DNA of 64,000 bases from Lodderomyces elongisporus. Its lineage: Eukaryota; Ascomycota; Pichiomycetes; Serinales; Debaryomycetaceae. Positions 42,017-51,224 of this stretch are shown here, one piece after another. A program made the position numbers and the translations under genes. Under the pieces are notes generated by a model that saw only the letters and a list, made by a program, of their open reading frames with translations, was not told where the DNA came from and ran no database searches. The stretch covers positions 2,241,501 through 2,305,500 of the forward strand of contig NC_083673.1 in the NCBI RefSeq assembly GCF_030384665.1. The letters are read 5' to 3'. Position 1 is the stretch's first letter. Every line of letters starts with the position of its first letter.

Positions 42017-42485
42017 GTGATTGCATAAGAATTGTTTGTGAAGAGAATTGTAAAGTAAAGAAGGTTGGAAAATATATAATTGTAAAATAAACGTAAAGAG
42101 GGTTAGAAAATATATAATTGCAATTGTATGTATTCGTGTGTGTGTATGTATGAATATATATATATATATATATATATGCGTGCGTGGGTGCGATTTGGGG
42201 CTACTTGATTTAGTGCTGTGCGTAGCTGTGCCAGCACAATATATGAAAAAGAAAAAGATATAGTGATTGCATCTACTACACAAGCTCAATCCCATGTAAG
42301 ATTCAACTACGAAAGTCAAAGTTTCTTTTTAAATTCAGCTTTATACAATACAAGTTACCTTCACAACTGCGTTCAATATATTGAGAAACCATTCTTCATC
42401 GCAGAAATGGCATGTAGTCATTAAAACTGGCTAGCCCGATACAAACGCAAGCCTATAAATTTGTTCTGAGGTATTGGCAATGTCT
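42017..42485. other. Intergenic upstream of ERI1
   Basis: Contains the 28-bp direct repeat listed separately, a GT/AT run at 42136-42180, and AT-rich DNA. Nothing else seen. Confidence 0.5.
42055..42120. repeat. 28-bp direct repeat upstream of ERI1
   Basis: 42055-42082 and 42093-42120 share 26 of 28 bases (GTAAAGAAGGTTGG.. against GTAAAGAGGGTTAG.., both ending ATATATAATTG). The first copy begins 39 bp upstream of the ERI1 ATG. Confidence 0.9.
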
Positions 42486-42671
42486 TTAATGTTTGTTTGG
42501 TACCCTTTTTAAAATAGGATCTTTAGCATCGTCCTTGGGGTTGTAATTATCTATAAATCTTAAAGTTTTGCACATCTGTCGTGTTTCTTGTACATGAGAA
42601 AAAGTTGTTGTTTTCAAATACGATTCTTTGTCATCTCCTGAATTATTTACTAGCCCTTTAAAGTTAGGCAT
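42486..42671 (-). CDS. Small unidentified protein, 61 residues
   Basis: ATG at 42671, TAA at 42486-42488, lying between ERI1 and LRP1 on the same strand. The composition is ordinary and hydrophilic (PNFKGLVNN, then TTTFSHVQETRQMCKTLRFIDNYNP, then KDPILKRVP), not low complexity, unlike most short open frames in this window. No membrane span or known motif is seen. I do not recognise it. It may be a real small gene or the last exon of a split one; about 245 bp separate it from the LRP1 stop. Confidence 0.45.
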   Translation of the reverse strand: MPNFKGLVNNSGDDKESYLKTTTFSHVQETRQMCKTLRFIDNYNPKDDAKDPILKRVPNKH

Positions 42672-42918
42672 GGAAACAATACTTTCCTATATGAACCGCT
42701 TAAAACAGACAACCAGGCATCGTATTGTAGATCATCCTTTGAATTTTATCCAAAAAACATAAACAAAGAAAAGAAATTGAAAACAATTTACAAAAAAATA
42801 AAAAATTAACAAAAAAATTGTAACCATAGGTAAAATTGAAAAAGATGAAGATAACAGCAACAGAAGCAGCAACAACAACAAAAAAATTGAAAAAAAGGTT
42901 GGTTTCAACGCTTTAAAT

Positions 42919-43599
42919 TTATTTTTTTGACTTTGGTTTAGACACTCTTCCAGGGGTTTTCGACTTACTCTTGGTGTCTTTGCTCTTTGTTGTTCCCGAC
43001 GGTTTTCGATTCGATACCTTCTTGCTATTTACAGTCTTTGTAGTATCATTTGTTTTGGTGTATTTTGCAGCCAGCAGACTATCACTGGTGATACCTTTGT
43101 TTGATTGTTCTTTCCTTGTCGTGCCATCCCTGGTTTCTTCCTCGTTATCAAATTTTGTATGTGTTCCTTGGAAGCTTTTCGTGCTTATTGCAGGTCGCGT
43201 GTCGGTCAATGTACTTTCAGCACCGTTCTTCATCCCCAATGTTTGCGTTATAAACTCTTTGGCTTTTCTCTTTTCATCTTCTTCCTTCTGCTTCATTTCA
43301 TCATCTAAATTTTGATCTAGTTTTTTGGCTCGCATCATGAAGTTCTTCACACGTGCCAACTCGTTCTTTATAGGATGCTCGTCAGTGTTTACACCAATAG
43401 TTTTAAGATATGAAAATATTGTTGATACTAGCACATATTGGAAATTGTTTAAAAATTGGATCTTGTCTTTAGCAGTTTCTTGTTGTGCGAGATGCTCGTC
43501 TAGCGACTTCGATAGTAATAACTCCAAGGTGGGCTCATACTGTAAAATTGACAGATCTAGTGACTTTAAAAAGAGTTTTATGTTTTCGGTATTATCCAT
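42919..43599 (-). CDS. LRP1: Lrp1/Rrp47, nuclear exosome cofactor (C1D family)
   Basis: 226 residues, ATG at 43599. The N-terminal ~110 residues form the Sas10/C1D helical domain (NNFQYVLVSTIFSYLKTIGVNTDEHPIKNELARVKNFMMRAKKL is typical, including the P.K.EL.R...Y/F..K pattern). The rest is a Lys/Ser/Thr-rich basic tail that binds RNA in yeast Rrp47. Lrp1 partners with Rrp6 in 3' processing of 5.8S rRNA, snRNAs and snoRNAs. It is divergent from RRP17, another rRNA-processing gene, with 270 bp between starts. Confidence 0.92.
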   Translation of the reverse strand: MDNTENIKLFLKSLDLSILQYEPTLELLLSKSLDEHLAQQETAKDKIQFLNNFQYVLVSTIFSYLKTIGVNTDEHPIKNELARVKNFMMRAKKLDQNLDDEMKQKEEDEKRKAKEFITQTLGMKNGAESTLTDTRPAISTKSFQGTHTKFDNEEETRDGTTRKEQSNKGITSDSLLAAKYTKTNDTTKTVNSKKVSNRKPSGTTKSKDTKSKSKTPGRVSKPKSKK

Positions 43600-43682
43600 T
43601 TTTGAAGTGTCTTTTTGATTGAAATGAAAAGCAAAGTTTTGGGACCTTCAAATTATAAAAGATGTGAATGGAGAAAACTGTC

Positions 43683-43688
43683 GATGAG
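43683..43688. promoter_or_regulatory. PAC element (GATGAG) in the LRP1-RRP17 divergent promoter
   Basis: CGATGAG at 43682-43688, 84 bp from the LRP1 start and 182 bp from the RRP17 start. PAC (GATGAG) marks yeast ribosome-biogenesis promoters. One site could serve both genes; no clear RRPE partner was seen. Confidence 0.55.
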
Positions 43689-43869
43689 TCTAGGATTTTG
43701 CGCTTTTTCTCTATACATTGTTTGTTTTTTTTTTTCCTTTCTCTACCGAGCTGTTTCTAGCACTTTTCAATTTTGCGATACAATTCATCTCTTTTCCTGC
43801 CCATCTCGTGTAATATTCAATCCTTATAATTTACAAATCAAACCACCAACAGCACTCTATCACAATATA

Positions 43870-44688
43870 ATGGTAAGACACAATAGGGATATACTTACTG
43901 GAGGTAAGAATTATGCTCAAAGGCAGGCCAAAAAACATTTGGTGGATGAAGTCACTTTTGACAAAGAAAAACGTCATGAGTACCTTACAGGATTCCACAA
44001 GCGAAAACTTCAGAGACAGAAAAAAGCACAAGAGTACAACAAGGAGCAGGAAAGGCTAGCCAAGATTGCAGAAAGAAAAGAGCTACGTGATGAAAGAAAG
44101 CGAGATTTGGAGAACCAATTGGCCGAATTCAAAGAGAAAGCTAAGGAGATAGCTGCTATTAATGGAGATCTAGCTGTGTCTGATGATGAAGAGGAGGAGG
44201 AGGAGGAAGGGGAGGAGGTTAAGGGAGAACGGATAGAAACGGGTGAGAATGATGAACCTGGGGAATGGAATGGATTTAACGAAGGAGAAGCGGAAGCGAA
44301 TGGTGAAACAAAGTCAAGCAATGGTTTCCTGTCAAGACCGGTGAAAGGAATATTGCATCATACTGAGGTTTACGATCCTGTTGGTAATGGAGGAAACGTT
44401 TTGCTTGATGATGAAACTACAGTAACAATTGAGTCGATTGAAAATCCAAACTTCAGCAACGTGCCTCTCAAGGAGGTTGCAAAGGCAAATAGAGTTGATC
44501 TAGAGAAATCCGAGGAAATACTCGAAAAATCTATAAAGAGAGCAAAGGATTATGCTGTATTGTGTGGAGTTGCTAAGCCTACGAAGGAAAAGAAACCAAA
44601 AAAGAAGTTTAGGTATTTGAGTAAGGCGGAGCGTCGAGAAAACACAAGAAAGGAGAAGATGAAGGGAAAGCTCCGAGGTAAGAAGTAA
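43870..44688 (+). CDS. RRP17: Rrp17/Nop25-type nucleolar 5'-3' exonuclease
   Basis: 272 residues from the ATG at 43870; the frame is open 85 codons upstream but passes through the divergent promoter. The family signature begins at once: RDILTGGKNYAQRQAKKHLVDEVTFDKEKRHEYLTGFHKRKLQRQKKAQEYNKEQER, nearly identical to yeast Rrp17. An acidic Glu run lies near 103-115, and the C-terminal block KPTKEKKPKKKFRYLSKAERRENTRKEKMKGKLRGKK is a basic nucleolar-type tail. Rrp17 trims 5' ends of 5.8S and 25S precursors. It is slightly longer than the 235-residue S. cerevisiae protein. Confidence 0.95.
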   Translation: MVRHNRDILTGGKNYAQRQAKKHLVDEVTFDKEKRHEYLTGFHKRKLQRQKKAQEYNKEQERLAKIAERKELRDERKRDLENQLAEFKEKAKEIAAINGDLAVSDDEEEEEEEGEEVKGERIETGENDEPGEWNGFNEGEAEANGETKSSNGFLSRPVKGILHHTEVYDPVGNGGNVLLDDETTVTIESIENPNFSNVPLKEVAKANRVDLEKSEEILEKSIKRAKDYAVLCGVAKPTKEKKPKKKFRYLSKAERRENTRKEKMKGKLRGKK

Positions 44689-45083
44689 TCTCTTTGGTAA
44701 GACTGATTTGAAGTTATGTATATCTGTTATATGTTTAACAAACGTTGTATTTCAATTGTCAGGCATGATTGTTTCATTTTGGCTTATTTGAAATGAACTA
44801 TAATGGACTTTTTAATATAAACCATTGTAGAGGAATCTTAAACTACAATTTTTTCTTACACTATGTCTAGAAACCATTTGGTAGCTCATCTCGCAACAGT
44901 TTTCTCAGACAAAATTTCAAGATGAGATAATTCCACCATGGAGAGAACATAAGTACATAAAAAAAAACTTTCGGTTTGTTCTAATTTCTTTTTCCTTTTC
45001 ACTTTTTTTTTTCTTCTTCTTCTTCTTCTTTTTCAGCATCCTCTCAACAACATCACCATCAAAGATGTATTTTTTTTTCAATT

Positions 45084-45312
45084 GTATGTTTCTTTATTTG
45101 CTTTCATTGAGCTTCATATAAGCACAAGCTGGACATATATATATAATGATGACAACGTTGTCGCCCCAAACGGAGGATCCTTTTCAGGACGCTGACCGAT
45201 TCGATAAATTAGCCAAACACTGAAAATTCTGACTTTTATTATATTCCAGTATTGATTGAAGGGAGAGCAATTCTTTTTTTTTACGTGGATCAAGTACTAA
45301 CAATCGTTTTAG
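45084..45312 (+). other. Canonical spliceosomal intron in an apparently non-coding transcript
   Basis: 5' splice site GTATGT at 45084-45089, branch point TACTAAC at 45295-45301, and first AG at 45311-45312 (a second at 45316-45317). These are the strict yeast consensus sequences. Exon 1 has one ATG (45065), which after splicing meets a stop within 11 codons with either AG. The only other open exon-2 frame is 20-odd codons (ATG 45327 or so). So the spliced product looks non-coding, and the intron carries the snoRNA below. Confidence 0.8.
45140..45240 (+). ncRNA. SNR67: C/D box snoRNA, snR67 homologue, intron-encoded
   Basis: Box C is ATGATGA (45146-45152) and box D is CTGA (45229-45232), 87 nt overall. 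The 12 nt before box D (45217-45228) pair with 25S rRNA GAUUUUCAGUGU (one G-U pair); the fifth nucleotide from box D (A45224) falls on U2724. A second guide (45159-45168, TGTCGCCCCA) pairs over 10 nt with the P-loop UGGGGCGGCA; with a D' box CGGA at 45171-45174, the fifth nucleotide (C45166) falls on G2619. Yeast snR67 directs exactly Gm2619 and Um2724. The distances to splice site (62 nt) and branch point (about 65 nt) fit an intronic snoRNA. Ends are approximate; rRNA sequence was recalled, not searched. Confidence 0.88.
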
Positions 45313-46406
45313 CTTAGTTAAGAAAAATGAATAAGTTGAAGTTGAGTGTTTCTGTTTTTGTACACAGCCTTAGCTGTTGTCATTGCCAATAGCACTCAGT
45401 TTTCTGTTATTTTTTTGTCTCTCTTTCTTTAACATGTTCATGGTATCGAATGGGTCTGATTGCTGCTGCGTTATGCATATACTTGTTTACATTTTTTTGT
45501 CTTCTTTTTTTTCGTTTTTTTGTCTTGATTTTTCATTGAATCATATTCCAAATCGTTGTGCCTTGTTTCGATTTTTTTCTCTCGGGCTAATGATGTTTTC
45601 CATGCTAATCATGAATGTTTCTGATTATCAACATACCTAAATCGCGTACTTGCATAAAAAATGGAAGGCGCGTCTGAAGCTTTGAAGAAAGTATGAGAAT
45701 GAAGAGATTGAAACGAAAATCGAAATCGAAAGAAAAAAAAGTGCAAACACTGTCTTGTATTCATCGTGCATGAATACAGGATGAGCTGTCAGAATCATTT
45801 GATTACGGTGAAGTACTAAGAATAGGAAAAGAGCTAGAGTTAGAGCTAGAGCTAGAGATAGGGCTGGTTGTGTGGATGATATGTTACTTTTTTGTTTTAT
45901 GACATGGCTTAATGCTTAACTTTGCAAAGGTTTTTGTTTTTGAGGCGATCTCAACCGAGCTGGTTAGTTCCTATAATTATTTTTGTAAAGTAAATAGTAG
46001 TCATTACAATACCCTTGATTCAAAAATTTTTATGCAGAGGCAGCTTATGAAGCAATCGTATTTATCTAGGATGGACTTTTCTGTCTCTTTCTCAATGTTT
46101 TTCCTCCTTTCCTGAATTTTGGCCCTTATTCGTACCTCTTACTTCATGGTGGCACGCACGCGATCATCATTCGAAATGAAAAATTACACACACACACACA
46201 CTTATATATATATATATATATATTTATTTGTATACACAACTTTGTTCTCTCTTTTGGAAACTAAACCCACCGAGGAAAAATTTAAACGACAAAATAGACT
46301 GAGAACAAGTGTTTATATATATATATATACATATATATTGTTGTACTTTTTGCAACTGTTTTCTTTTCTTCAGGAACATCTTTGTCAAATCCGTATTTTC
46401 TTGAAA

Positions 46407-47711
46407 ATGGATGAGCAGTCTGGGGAGACTGCGGCGATCTTATTCAATGATCTTATTCCTCTACCTTTCCGCATCTTACTATTAATTCAATTTCTACTAC
46501 TGTTATGGTTACTATTGAATATCATTTTATACAATTTTTCATCGCTCAATGTTCTACATTTGATTAACTTGTCCTATTCTCAACACAATTACACACAATT
46601 AGATCATCTGGCTCCTACAACATTTGGTGAATTTGCAACTACAATACCTGCCGACTTACTGGAAAACGCTAGGTTGATCAAAGGTATATGGCTGAATCTT
46701 AAACGAATCTCGTTAGTCAATTTCATCAGTTGGTTTGCATTCAAAGCTGTCAAGTGGTACAACAAGGATTTGACATTGTTGTATTATAGTATCCCAGTTG
46801 TGCTGTTTGCATATGTGTTTCACAGGTTGTTTTATGCAAATGTCAACACTGCAGGGCAAGTACGAGTATACACTACGATGAAGCGCGTCTTGCAAGGGGG
46901 AATAAATTCCTTGAGCATGAGAACCAATGACATATTGATCAGTGACTCTTTAGTCTCGGTGTCTAAAGTCTTGAATGATTTTGGATTATTCATTTGGAAC
47001 TATTATGTTAGTGAGTCGATAGCATACAACTATCAATTAGAATTTTTGATCTTGTGCATCCCAACTTTTATCAGAATTAAGCAATGTTGGTTCGAGTACT
47101 CGTCAACTGGCAAAACCCAGCACATGCTAAATTTAATCAAGTACTCCACGGCGTTTGGCCCACTTCTAATCAATGCATTAATCAAGCATACATTATTGAG
47201 ATCAAGTGACGAAGATAGACAATCGGGAGCATTGATTCAGCAGTTGACCAAGCTCAATGATTGGTGGTATTTCCTTTCGGCATTGAACTCGACCTATTCA
47301 TTTATATGGGACATAATGATGGATTGGCATTTACAACTCTTCAACAAGCTCTTTAACCCAAGAGAGAGATTCACGATTCTTAGACCGCATAAGGCATTTC
47401 CAGACTATATATATCTAATAGCGATGAGCATTGATTTTTTGTTTAGGTATATATGGGTGTTAAAACTATTTATTATCAATGAAGAATTGAGGTTGAGCTC
47501 GCAAATCAAGTTTCTTCACGTATTTTCCACATTCTTGTTTGGATACGATGCATACTCATTTGGGTATGTTATTATCGAGGTGTTGGAAATTTTTAGACGC
47601 TGGGTGTGGTGTTTTGTAAAACTAGAAAGTGATTGGATCAAGGTGAGGTATGAAGAGCCTAGAGAATTCGAATTAAGCGGGATGAACGAGATGGGTAAAG
47701 GTCTTACATAG
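46407..47711 (+). CDS. ERD1: Erd1, EXS-domain Golgi membrane protein
   Basis: 434 residues from the ATG at 46407; the upstream frame runs through CA/TA repeats and is not used. It is multi-spanning: hydrophobic segments near 20-45, 110-140, and several in the C-terminal half. The C-terminal EXS domain shows LCIPTFIRIKQCWFEY, LIKYSTAFGP, WDIMMDWHLQLF, FLFRYIWVLKLF and EIFRRWVWCFVKLESDW, as in Erd1/Syg1/Xpr1 proteins. Yeast Erd1 is needed to retain HDEL proteins and glycosyltransferases in ER/Golgi and recovers phosphate produced by glycosylation in the Golgi lumen. It lacks an SPX domain, which separates it from Syg1. Confidence 0.92.
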   Translation: MDEQSGETAAILFNDLIPLPFRILLLIQFLLLLWLLLNIILYNFSSLNVLHLINLSYSQHNYTQLDHLAPTTFGEFATTIPADLLENARLIKGIWLNLKRISLVNFISWFAFKAVKWYNKDLTLLYYSIPVVLFAYVFHRLFYANVNTAGQVRVYTTMKRVLQGGINSLSMRTNDILISDSLVSVSKVLNDFGLFIWNYYVSESIAYNYQLEFLILCIPTFIRIKQCWFEYSSTGKTQHMLNLIKYSTAFGPLLINALIKHTLLRSSDEDRQSGALIQQLTKLNDWWYFLSALNSTYSFIWDIMMDWHLQLFNKLFNPRERFTILRPHKAFPDYIYLIAMSIDFLFRYIWVLKLFIINEELRLSSQIKFLHVFSTFLFGYDAYSFGYVIIEVLEIFRRWVWCFVKLESDWIKVRYEEPREFELSGMNEMGKGLT

Positions 47712-48076
47712 ATTAGACATAATTAGCATCGTTAATTTAAATAAACCATTTGATAGATATTACCAATATATATATATATATATAAATAACAATACGTGTT
47801 AATCTTTCTACTTGGATAATGAACAAATCATAAAAGAAGAACCAAAAAAATAAAAAAAAAAGTAAAAGAAAAAGAAACTCTCTTGCCAATAAATCTTAAA
47901 AAAAGAATAATCTTATGCATTGATCAAATAAATATACACCCTAGAACTGAATAAAAAGATAATAGCAAATATTCAAAAAAGATAAAAAGAAAGAACATCG
48001 CCTCCACCATTCTTTAATAGTATGTGTTTTATTCTTCTTCTCTTCTCTTCTCATATATTATCTTATCTTATCTTAT
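47712..48076. other. Convergent 3' region after ERD1
   Basis: A TATATA run (47767-47783) and A-rich DNA; a TCTTATC pentamer-like repeat at 48060-48078 abuts the next stop. Nothing else seen. Confidence 0.55.
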
Positions 48077-48265
48077 CTAAGAACTTTGCTTGTTTTCCTC
48101 CAACCACTTTTCAGCGCTATTCCTGAATGCCAAATCAGCCTTTGGACTTAACCTGTTTTCTGAAAGCCATTTATATTTCAATGGTGATTTAATGGTCACA
48201 TAGATGACGAGAACGGATGACATGGTTGCAATTGCTGCAAAGCTTAAGGATGGTGCGTGTGCCAT
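48077..48265 (-). CDS. Small single-pass membrane protein, 62 residues, unidentified
   Basis: ATG at 48265, stop at 48077-48079. An N-terminal hydrophobic segment (about 7-25, SLSFAAIATMSSVLVIYVTI) is followed by a basic and polar tail (SPLKYKWLSENRLSPKADLAFRNSAEKWLEEN). The shape resembles small mitochondrial inner-membrane or ER proteins. The composition is ordinary and the ORF is compact between ERD1 and MRPL3, so I consider it real, but I do not recognise the family. Confidence 0.6.
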   Translation of the reverse strand: MAHAPSLSFAAIATMSSVLVIYVTIKSPLKYKWLSENRLSPKADLAFRNSAEKWLEENKQSS

Positions 48266-49322
48266 TTTAGTAGTATATATTCTGGAGGGATAAAGGGGAG
48301 ATTATTATGTTTATTGGTAAGTGGGAGGACCAAAAATGTGATATGGTAAAGATTGGTAACTAATTGTGAATCAACTCAGTTTGGATTATTTTTTTTTTGG
48401 CTCTGTATTGGTTCGCGATATTAGTTGATTGGTTACATTATGTCAAGTTGAGTTATGTTAAGTTAAGCTTGCACAATAAGTTGTAGTGAACACACGACCT
48501 CGTAGTATTCATCTCTCTTTCTCTTTCTCTCTTTCTTTTTCTCTCTTTCTCTCTTTCTCTCTTTCTCTCTCGCCTCGTTTTTTTTTTTCAAATTGTTGTT
48601 TTGCAACAACTTGATTTCGCGAAGGTGAAGAAAGAAGTTTGAATATCAAAACTTCCAAAGTTAAGAGGCCAAAGCTGGAACCTATAGTTGAAATCGGTGA
48701 TTATGTAGAGTTGCTATTTATAGTTGCATATAAAGTGTATAAGCTCTACTGAGCAAGTCAAGTATTGTTCTTTCTTTACAAAAGTTGCAAAAATGTTCGG
48801 GAAAGTGTATTGACTTTCCTTTTGAAACGTTGAAAAGCCCATAGTGTTCTTTTTTCGCAACTCAAGACTCTTGTAGTGAGTAGTTAGTTATGCTATAAAC
48901 CTAGTAAATACTTAGAGAAAATCAAGGTATGCCATCTATAGTACCAATATAATCATCTAATGTAAATTCCAAGAAGTAGCTAAACATCCAAGGTTCACCC
49001 TCTTTTTTTATCACATTAGAAGAAAGAAGATAGTTTCCAAACACATACAGTCACACATACACATATACCCTACACCCTACACCCTACACGCACACGCACT
49101 TGCGCACTCTGTTTTTTGTCGTTGTCTTTGTCTTTCTCGTTGTCCTTGTTTCTTTTCTGGTTTTCTTGCGCGCAGTGTGATTTCGCAAATACACCTAACT
49201 TAAAATAAAAAAAAAAATTTTCAGATAAGAGACACGAACTGTGTAGGAGGGGAAATAGAGATACTTCAACCCGGCGTCCAAGGAATCAAGACTTTACCTC
49301 CCACATTCTTTATATCATCATA
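48266..49322. other. 1.06 kb divergent region upstream of MRPL3
   Basis: Contains a (TTTCTC)n pyrimidine tract at about 48507-48575, CACACA/TACACCC repeats at 49040-49100, and poly-A before the MRPL3 leader. No gene supported. Confidence 0.6.
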
Positions 49323-50492
49323 ATGTTCAGGCAGGTTGCTCGTCCTTCAACTTTAAGGTCATTAGGTCTACTACGCTCAGGAGCATCTTCTTGCTTTATT
49401 CACCAATCGGCGAGAAAAAGCCAAGAAGAAGCATCACCTACATCATCATCAACAACAACAGCCAATTCTTCGGACATTCAATCAAGCAGGTCTAAATCTT
49501 TGCCAAAAAACGACCCTCAAGAGGCTAGACAATCAGACTATGAATTTCGTACCAATAACTTTATACATAGGTTGCCACAATCCACAGCTGAACAATCGCC
49601 ACTTTTAGTTGCATTACACAGTAGACTAAATCTCAGTCCCAAGTTCAAATTAAACACCTTGTCTCAATGTCTCAACTTGATTCCTGCTACAAAGGGTGAT
49701 GGTTTGGCCAATAATTACGGTTTAAATGTCATTGGTAAAGTGTTGATGAGCTACTACGTTACTGAATATTTACTATTGCATTATCCTAGATTGCCTATGT
49801 CAATTCACAATGCTGCAACCGACGCATTGATTGGAACCGAATCTTTGCTGAGTATAGGTAGATCATGGGGTATTGAGGTTGATGAAGTGTCCAAGTTGGA
49901 CAGATTTTTGGGCCAAGAGTCAGAGTTTTTGAAATACGGAAGATTGAGATATATGAGTGACAATAAAAAGGAAAATAGGGTGAAGGACTTGCCTGGTGTC
50001 ACTGAAGTTTTGAGTCTGAATTCAAATTTGACACAAGAAGATAAGGCTTACACCTCGGCCGTTACTGCCATTGTTGGTGGTATCTATACGCATTGTGGAG
50101 AAGTCGCAGCAAAGGAGTTTATCCTGGACCACATTCTCTCAAGAAAAGTCCCGCTTTCCGAAATGTTCCAATTTGAGCAACCAATCACTGAATTGATTAG
50201 ATTGTGTGATAAATTACAATTCCAAGAGCCCTTGTCAATTAGATTGATTGCTGAGACCGGTAGAAAATCGGCTAGCCCTCAATTCTTGGCTGGTGTGTTT
50301 GTTGGTAATGAGAAATTGGGTGAAGGTATTGGAGCAAGCTTGAAAGAAGCACAAACTAGGGCCGCTGTTAATAGCTTAATGAGCTATTACTTGTACTCGC
50401 CAATTAGCGCTGAGGGTAATCCAGTGAAAGTACCAAGTGATGAGAAGTATAAGTTTGAAGGTATTGTTGACATTGGCGATGTTGCCATCTAG
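49323..50492 (+). CDS. MRPL3: Mitochondrial large ribosomal subunit protein Mrpl3 (mL44)
   Basis: 389 residues, ATG at 49323, same length as yeast Mrpl3. The N-terminus MFRQVARPSTLRSLGLLRSG is an Arg/Ser-rich mitochondrial targeting signal. The body carries the RNase III-like fold (LNTLSQCLNLIPATKGDGLANNYGLNVIGKVLMSYYVTEYLLLHYPRLP) without the catalytic acidic signature, followed by a dsRNA-binding-type C-terminal domain (about 300-365, ASPQFLAGVFVGNEKLGEGIGASLKEAQTRAA). It is a structural protein of the mitoribosomal 54S subunit. Confidence 0.95.
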   Translation: MFRQVARPSTLRSLGLLRSGASSCFIHQSARKSQEEASPTSSSTTTANSSDIQSSRSKSLPKNDPQEARQSDYEFRTNNFIHRLPQSTAEQSPLLVALHSRLNLSPKFKLNTLSQCLNLIPATKGDGLANNYGLNVIGKVLMSYYVTEYLLLHYPRLPMSIHNAATDALIGTESLLSIGRSWGIEVDEVSKLDRFLGQESEFLKYGRLRYMSDNKKENRVKDLPGVTEVLSLNSNLTQEDKAYTSAVTAIVGGIYTHCGEVAAKEFILDHILSRKVPLSEMFQFEQPITELIRLCDKLQFQEPLSIRLIAETGRKSASPQFLAGVFVGNEKLGEGIGASLKEAQTRAAVNSLMSYYLYSPISAEGNPVKVPSDEKYKFEGIVDIGDVAI

Positions 50493-51224
50493 TTGATTAA
50501 TGGGTTAAGGAAATTTGAAAAAGAAGAACCCCAAATTAGAAGAAGGTTAGAAATAGTGAAGGGGAGATAGTGAAAAAATGAATAGGTGAAGAGGTGAGAA
50601 GAGATGAGAAAATGTGTGTGAGTATTCATTGTTGACGATACATTTATACAAAGTTGGTCAAGAAAGTGGGTCCATGCAGTGGTTTATGATGCTATGTTAT
50701 TTGTAAATAGAGTTGAACCTGTAACGGACTTTGTTAGACACGCATTAATATAGGTGAGTAGATAACGAAAGACCTTGTGTTGTTTTGTTTTGTTTGTTCT
50801 TTTCTTTCTTTCTTGTCTTTGATTCAAATCCAACTTGTTTTGGTACCTGGTATTGACGCCTTGTATTAATGGGATATAGAGTCTATTGAATGGATTTTCA
50901 ATACAAAATAACTAAATCTAGCAGGAGATATAAAGAGTTAATACTCTACAAATAACAGTAATTGAAATCCGTCTAATTAAAAGTCTGATACATTTAATAA
51001 ATTTTGTAGATTTATTAGATTTAGTACATTTTTTTAGATTCAAAATGTTGCAGAGGGAAGGGGTAAAAGATTACCAAACTAAAGTGTCCTATTTGAACTG
51101 AAAAAAAGATAAAGAAGGATAAAAAAAAGAAAAAGATCAAAAAGATAGAAGGCAGGGGAAAATGTAAAAGTAAAAGAACTAGATATTCTTGAGCTAAAAT
51201 CTTAGCTTATTGTCGGCCCTTCAC
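50493..51224. other. Convergent intergenic, 0.7 kb
   Basis: AT-rich 3' regions with purine-rich stretches (50516-50610, 51100-51160) and a TTAGATTTA-type duplication near 51000-51040. No gene supported. Confidence 0.6.

Larger units (their letters stand above)
44689..46406. other. 1.7 kb region holding the snoRNA host and ERD1 upstream DNA
   Basis: Contains the spliced snoRNA host (about 45030 to beyond 45318), poly-T runs, a TAGAGC(T) hexamer repeat at 45834-45856, and CA/AT runs at 46190-46222 and 46315-46337 in the ERD1 leader. The ATG ORF 45912-46115 (67 codons) has no recognisable features. Confidence 0.6.

Noticed and set aside
45912..46115. 67-codon ATG ORF upstream of ERD1
   Set aside because: Phe/Ser-rich, ends in the ERD1 leader, no recognisable features; not more than expected by chance.
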